From: Acidobacteriota bacterium
Lineage (GTDB): Bacteria > Acidobacteriota > Thermoanaerobaculia > Multivoradales > Multivoraceae
Length of the DNA stretch: 64,000 nucleotides
Reading direction: 5' to 3'
Assembly: GCA_003388555.1 (NCBI GenBank)
Contig: QQVD01000001.1
Location: 1-64,000, forward strand
The position numbers and the translations under genes are program-made. Position 1 is the stretch's first letter. Every line of letters begins with the position of its first letter. This document shows positions 61,142-64,000 of this stretch, in pieces. The notes below the pieces were generated by a model. The model did no database searches. It saw nothing but the letters and a program-made list of their open reading frames with translations, and was not told where the DNA came from.

Positions 61142-62442
61142 GACGCTTCGGCGACCACCCGCAGTGCCAGGAACCGCCGCTTGCCGACCTTGAGCTGGTA
61201 GGCCGCCTCGCGAGGCTCGAGGCGCCAGAACGGATCGCCCTGCTTCTCTCCGTCGATCGACACGGCCCCCTGCTCGATCAGCCTTCGCGCCTGTGAGCGC
61301 GACGGGGCCAGCTGGTGGTCTGCGAGAGCAGTGAGCAGGTCGAGCGGACCGGCCGAACGCGCCTGGTCGATCTCGTCGGGCCTGCCGCCGCGAGCGAAGA
61401 TGGTGTCGAACTCCCGCTCGGCCTCGAGCCCGGCCTCCTCGCCGTGGTAGCCGGCGACGATGGTGCGGGCCAGACGCTGCTTCAGTGCCTTCGGATGTTC
61501 GCTGCCCGCCTCGAGCCCTCGCCGCAGGACCTCGATGTCCGGCTCGGGAACATCGGTGAGCAGGAGGTACCAGTCCCACAGCAGGCTGTCGGGGATCGAC
61601 ATCGTCCGGCCGTACATCTCGCGCGGCGAGTCCTCGATGCCGATCGAGTTGCCGAGGCTCTTGGACATCTTCTCGCTGCCGTCGGTGCCGACCAGCAGCG
61701 GCACTGTGAGCACGCACTGCGGCTCCATCCCGCGTTCCCGCATCAGGTCGCGACCGACCAGCAGGTTGAAGATCTGATCGTGGCCGCCGAGCTCGATGTC
61801 GGCTTCGAGCGCCACCGAGTCGTACCCCTGGGCCAACGGGTAGAGCAGCTCGTGCAGGCTGATCGACTGGTGGCTCTCCCAACGGGTCCTGAAGTCCTCG
61901 CGCTCCATCATGCGCGCCAGGGTGTACGAGCCGGCCAGACGCACCATGCCCTCGCTGCCGAGCTCGTGCAGCCAGGTGCTGTTGAAGGCGATCTCGGTGC
62001 GGTCGCGATCGAGGATGCGGAAGACCTGGCGCTGGTAGGTCTCGGCGTTCTGCTGCACCTCCTCTCGCGTGAGCTGCGGCCGGGTCGCCTTCTTGCCGGT
62101 CGGATCGCCGATCATCCCGGTGAAGTCGCCGATCAGGAAGATCACCCGGTGACCGAGCTGCTGGAAGTGGCGCATCTTGCGCAGCAGCACGCTGTGCCCG
62201 AGGTGCAGGTCCGGAGCGGTGGGGTCGAAGCCGGTCTTGACGACGAGCGGCACGCCCCGCTCGCGCGAACGCCGCAGCTTGTCGCGCAGCTGCTCCTCCT
62301 CGACCAGATCGACGGAGCCGCGCGCCAGCAGCTCCATCTGCTCGTCGACCGGAGCGAACCGTGCGGCGCCCCCTTGGGCCTTCCCGTCAGACCCGTCGTC
62401 AGAGTCGTCGGGTGCGTCGACCCGCTCTCCAGCCTCGCTCAT
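61138..62442 (-). CDS. tyrS: Tyrosyl-tRNA synthetase
   Basis: This 434-aa class I synthetase has HLGHSVLLRK (HIGH), GDFTGMIGDPTGK, the tyrosine-site HDQIFNLLVGRDL, GSEKMSKSLGN (KMSKS), and a C-terminal S4 domain (PSRSQARRLIEQGAVSI). It resembles the TyrZ-type long form. I chose ATG 62442; a frame start at 62472 adds ten residues. It begins a leftward pair with the apbE homologue. Confidence 0.95.
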   Translation of the reverse strand: MSEAGERVDAPDDSDDGSDGKAQGGAARFAPVDEQMELLARGSVDLVEEEQLRDKLRRSRERGVPLVVKTGFDPTAPDLHLGHSVLLRKMRHFQQLGHRVIFLIGDFTGMIGDPTGKKATRPQLTREEVQQNAETYQRQVFRILDRDRTEIAFNSTWLHELGSEGMVRLAGSYTLARMMEREDFRTRWESHQSISLHELLYPLAQGYDSVALEADIELGGHDQIFNLLVGRDLMRERGMEPQCVLTVPLLVGTDGSEKMSKSLGNSIGIEDSPREMYGRTMSIPDSLLWDWYLLLTDVPEPDIEVLRRGLEAGSEHPKALKQRLARTIVAGYHGEEAGLEAEREFDTIFARGGRPDEIDQARSAGPLDLLTALADHQLAPSRSQARRLIEQGAVSIDGEKQGDPFWRLEPREAAYQLKVGKRRFLALRVVAEAS

Positions 62443-62524
62443 CAGGCGCGGGAGCTTAGCAAGCGTCGCCACGCTGGACTCCGGGGAGCTGGCGGCAGCG
62501 ATTCGTCGTCGCTGCGGGCCCGGG

Positions 62525-63388
62525 TCAGTAGAGGTCGCCGCGCGCGATCACCGCCGCAGGTCCCTCCTGCCACAACGCGCCCTTCCCTGTGACTCCGCCC
62601 GGGCCTGCGGGCTGCTCGCCGCGGCCGATGCGCAGCACCTCGCCACTGCGCACGCGCACTGCGCACGGCAACCTTGCGACGCCCAGCTGCGCGGCGACCA
62701 GCGCCGCCGCGACCGCGCCCGAGCCGCAGGCGAGGGTCTCGCCCTCGACGCCGCGTTCCCAGGTGCGCAGCTCGAGCAGGTCGTCCAGGGGCCTGACGAA
62801 ATCGACGTTGGCGCCGGCGTCGCCGAGAGCGGGGTGGTGGCGCAGGGCGGGGGCGTGGGCAGCGATATCGAGTCGGTCGAGTCGGATCGAGTCCTCGCCG
62901 AGCAACAGCACGAGATGAGGCACGCCGACTGTCAGCCACCAGCCGTGCACCGGCAGCCCGGTTTCGAGTCGCGCCGGGGTCTCGTCGAGGTCGAGCCGCC
63001 GCGCCGGCTCGGCGGGGTCCGGCACGTCGACGCGCACCCGATCCTCGGCCAGTCGGTGCGCTGCGAGCACGCCGACGTCGGTCTCGAGGTCGAGCCGGTC
63101 TCGTGCCCAGCCGAGCTCGAAGCCGAGCAGGGCGGCGCAGCGGCTGCCGTTGCCGCACAGGTCGGCGCGGCCGCCATCGGCGTTGAAGTAGGCCATGCGC
63201 AGCCGCGCCCGGCCGCCGCCGGTGGCGGCGCGGCTGAGAACGATCAGGCCGTCGGCGCCCAGCGATGTGCCGCGGCGGCACCAGGATCGGATGCTCTCGG
63301 CGTCGGGCATCGCCGCCGGCTCGGTGAGCACGATGAAGTCGTTGCCGGCGCCCGACATCTTCCAGAACGGCTGGCGGGGTTGGCGCAT
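62525..63388 (-). CDS. dapF: Diaminopimelate epimerase
   Basis: DapF converts LL- to meso-diaminopimelate for lysine and peptidoglycan. The 287-aa protein has MSGAGNDFIVL, the first catalytic Cys in ADLCGNGSRCAAL and the second in ETLACGSGAVAAAL, and GANVDFV. It is near the usual length. It lies 83 bp upstream of tyrS, on the same strand. Confidence 0.95.
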   Translation of the reverse strand: MRQPRQPFWKMSGAGNDFIVLTEPAAMPDAESIRSWCRRGTSLGADGLIVLSRAATGGGRARLRMAYFNADGGRADLCGNGSRCAALLGFELGWARDRLDLETDVGVLAAHRLAEDRVRVDVPDPAEPARRLDLDETPARLETGLPVHGWWLTVGVPHLVLLLGEDSIRLDRLDIAAHAPALRHHPALGDAGANVDFVRPLDDLLELRTWERGVEGETLACGSGAVAAALVAAQLGVARLPCAVRVRSGEVLRIGRGEQPAGPGGVTGKGALWQEGPAAVIARGDLY

Positions 63389-63492
63389 CGCGGGCCCAGG
63401 TTAGCCCAGACGCCCAGTTCGGCGGACCGGGTCGGCACCGGCCGAGATTCGCCGCGAGCGCCGCGGCAGGTCGGCACGGCGGGTGCGACGGA

Positions 63493-64000
63493 TCAGCGCA
63501 GCGTGACCTCGACCGGCGGCGAGGGCTCGCCCTGGTTGCCCGCGCCGTCGACGGCGCTGACCCGGTAGAGGAAGGTCAGGCCGCCCGCCAGACCCGTGTC
63601 GAGGTACTCGAGCTCGCCGATCGGGTCCTGGTTGAGACGGCGGAAGGTGTCGGAGCCCGGCTCGCGGCGGAAGACGACGTAGCCGACGACGTCCTGGTCG
63701 GGGCTCGGATCGATCAGCAGCCGCACCCTCTGGTCCTCTGCGAGAGCGGTGAGGCCGACCGGCGGCGCCGGCGCGAAGACGTCCTGGTAGTCGATCTCGG
63801 CCTCCACCGCGGCCTCGCTCTCGATCAGGGGCTCGAGCGAGGCGACGCTGCGCACGGTGTAGAAGTAGCGGCTGCCGAAGACCGCCTGCGAGTCGAGGAA
63901 CTCGTTGACGCCAGGCTCGACGCGGTGGAACGCCTCGGCGTAGGCGCGCTCCTCGGCGCGTTTGCGGTACAGGTGGTAGCCGTGCGCAGGCGAGTCCTCC
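63493..64000 (-). CDS. Fibronectin type III-like protein, C-terminal part (runs off the window)
   Basis: The frame is open from the stop at 63493 to the window edge, about 169 codons. It holds at least one full FN3-like domain (PVGLTALAEDQRVRLLID ... GLTFLYRVSAVDGAGNQGE) and part of another (GYHLYRKR ... SRYFYTVRSVA). The internal Met at 63855 is not the start. The N terminus, and so any signal peptide, is outside. Acidobacterial proteins of this kind are often lipoproteins. Confidence 0.75.
   Translation of the reverse strand, partial: EDSPAHGYHLYRKRAEERAYAEAFHRVEPGVNEFLDSQAVFGSRYFYTVRSVASLEPLIESEAAVEAEIDYQDVFAPAPPVGLTALAEDQRVRLLIDPSPDQDVVGYVVFRREPGSDTFRRLNQDPIGELEYLDTGLAGGLTFLYRVSAVDGAGNQGEPSPPVEVTLR

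Overview
The window is GC-rich (roughly 70%), chromosomal and almost entirely coding. I see no prophage, insertion sequence, CRISPR array or rRNA. The gene content is that of a diderm bacterium: LolA, a PilQ secretin, many lipoproteins, CcmA-I. Conserved genes are often joined by 1-4 nt start/stop overlaps and use GTG or TTG starts. PATAN/DUF4388, Roadblock, IPT/TIG, PKD and zinc-ribbon/TPR proteins around type IV pilus genes are typical of Acidobacteriota (Thermoanaerobaculia/Holophagae-like) or Myxococcota-like lineages. Acidobacteriota is my best guess, but it is inference only.

Layout. 1-513: a duplicated palindromic element, a selenocysteine tRNA gene (minus strand) and a 49-nt CT/GA microsatellite. 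514-3441: moeA, a PATAN-domain protein and an FmdB-type zinc ribbon. 3515-9998 (leftward): lipoprotein, pilT, pilC, pilS, pilR. 10451-14773: a three-gene unit of a glutaminase-less AsnB-like enzyme, a radical SAM enzyme and a flavin-dependent halogenase-like protein, which is the best candidate here for an undescribed pathway. 14837-20631: tmk, holB, a DsbA-like lipoprotein, an iodotyrosine-deiodinase-like nitroreductase, manC and trmB. 20667-23102 (leftward): an HD hydrolase, a stand-alone LON domain and a FYDLN-acid protein. 23658-31582: lolA, tgt, yajC, secD, secF and the ppGpp enzyme rel.

31925-43598 is a long rightward pilus locus. It starts with pilMNOPQ, followed by three lipoproteins (two of them multi-Ig/IPT proteins ending in a PKD domain), a TPR protein and a Roadblock protein. 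43642-46142 holds thiE, a 35-aa MetS-like membrane peptide, aroK and a metallophosphoesterase. 46195-53401 (leftward) is a complete System I cytochrome c maturation operon, ccmABCDEFGHI, including a 55-aa ccmD. 53624-58112: an ECF sigma factor, a putative membrane anti-sigma, a bactofilin-like membrane protein and a zinc-ribbon TPR protein. 58233-64000: proS, a divergent apbE, tyrS, dapF and the 3' end of a fibronectin-III-type protein that runs off the window.

Functional links. The two pil clusters supply the retraction motor, platform, regulators, alignment complex and secretin, but pilB and the pilins lie elsewhere. moeA and selC together fit a molybdenum/selenium enzyme such as formate dehydrogenase encoded elsewhere, which is inference. 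The complete Ccm set implies multihaem or periplasmic c-type cytochromes.
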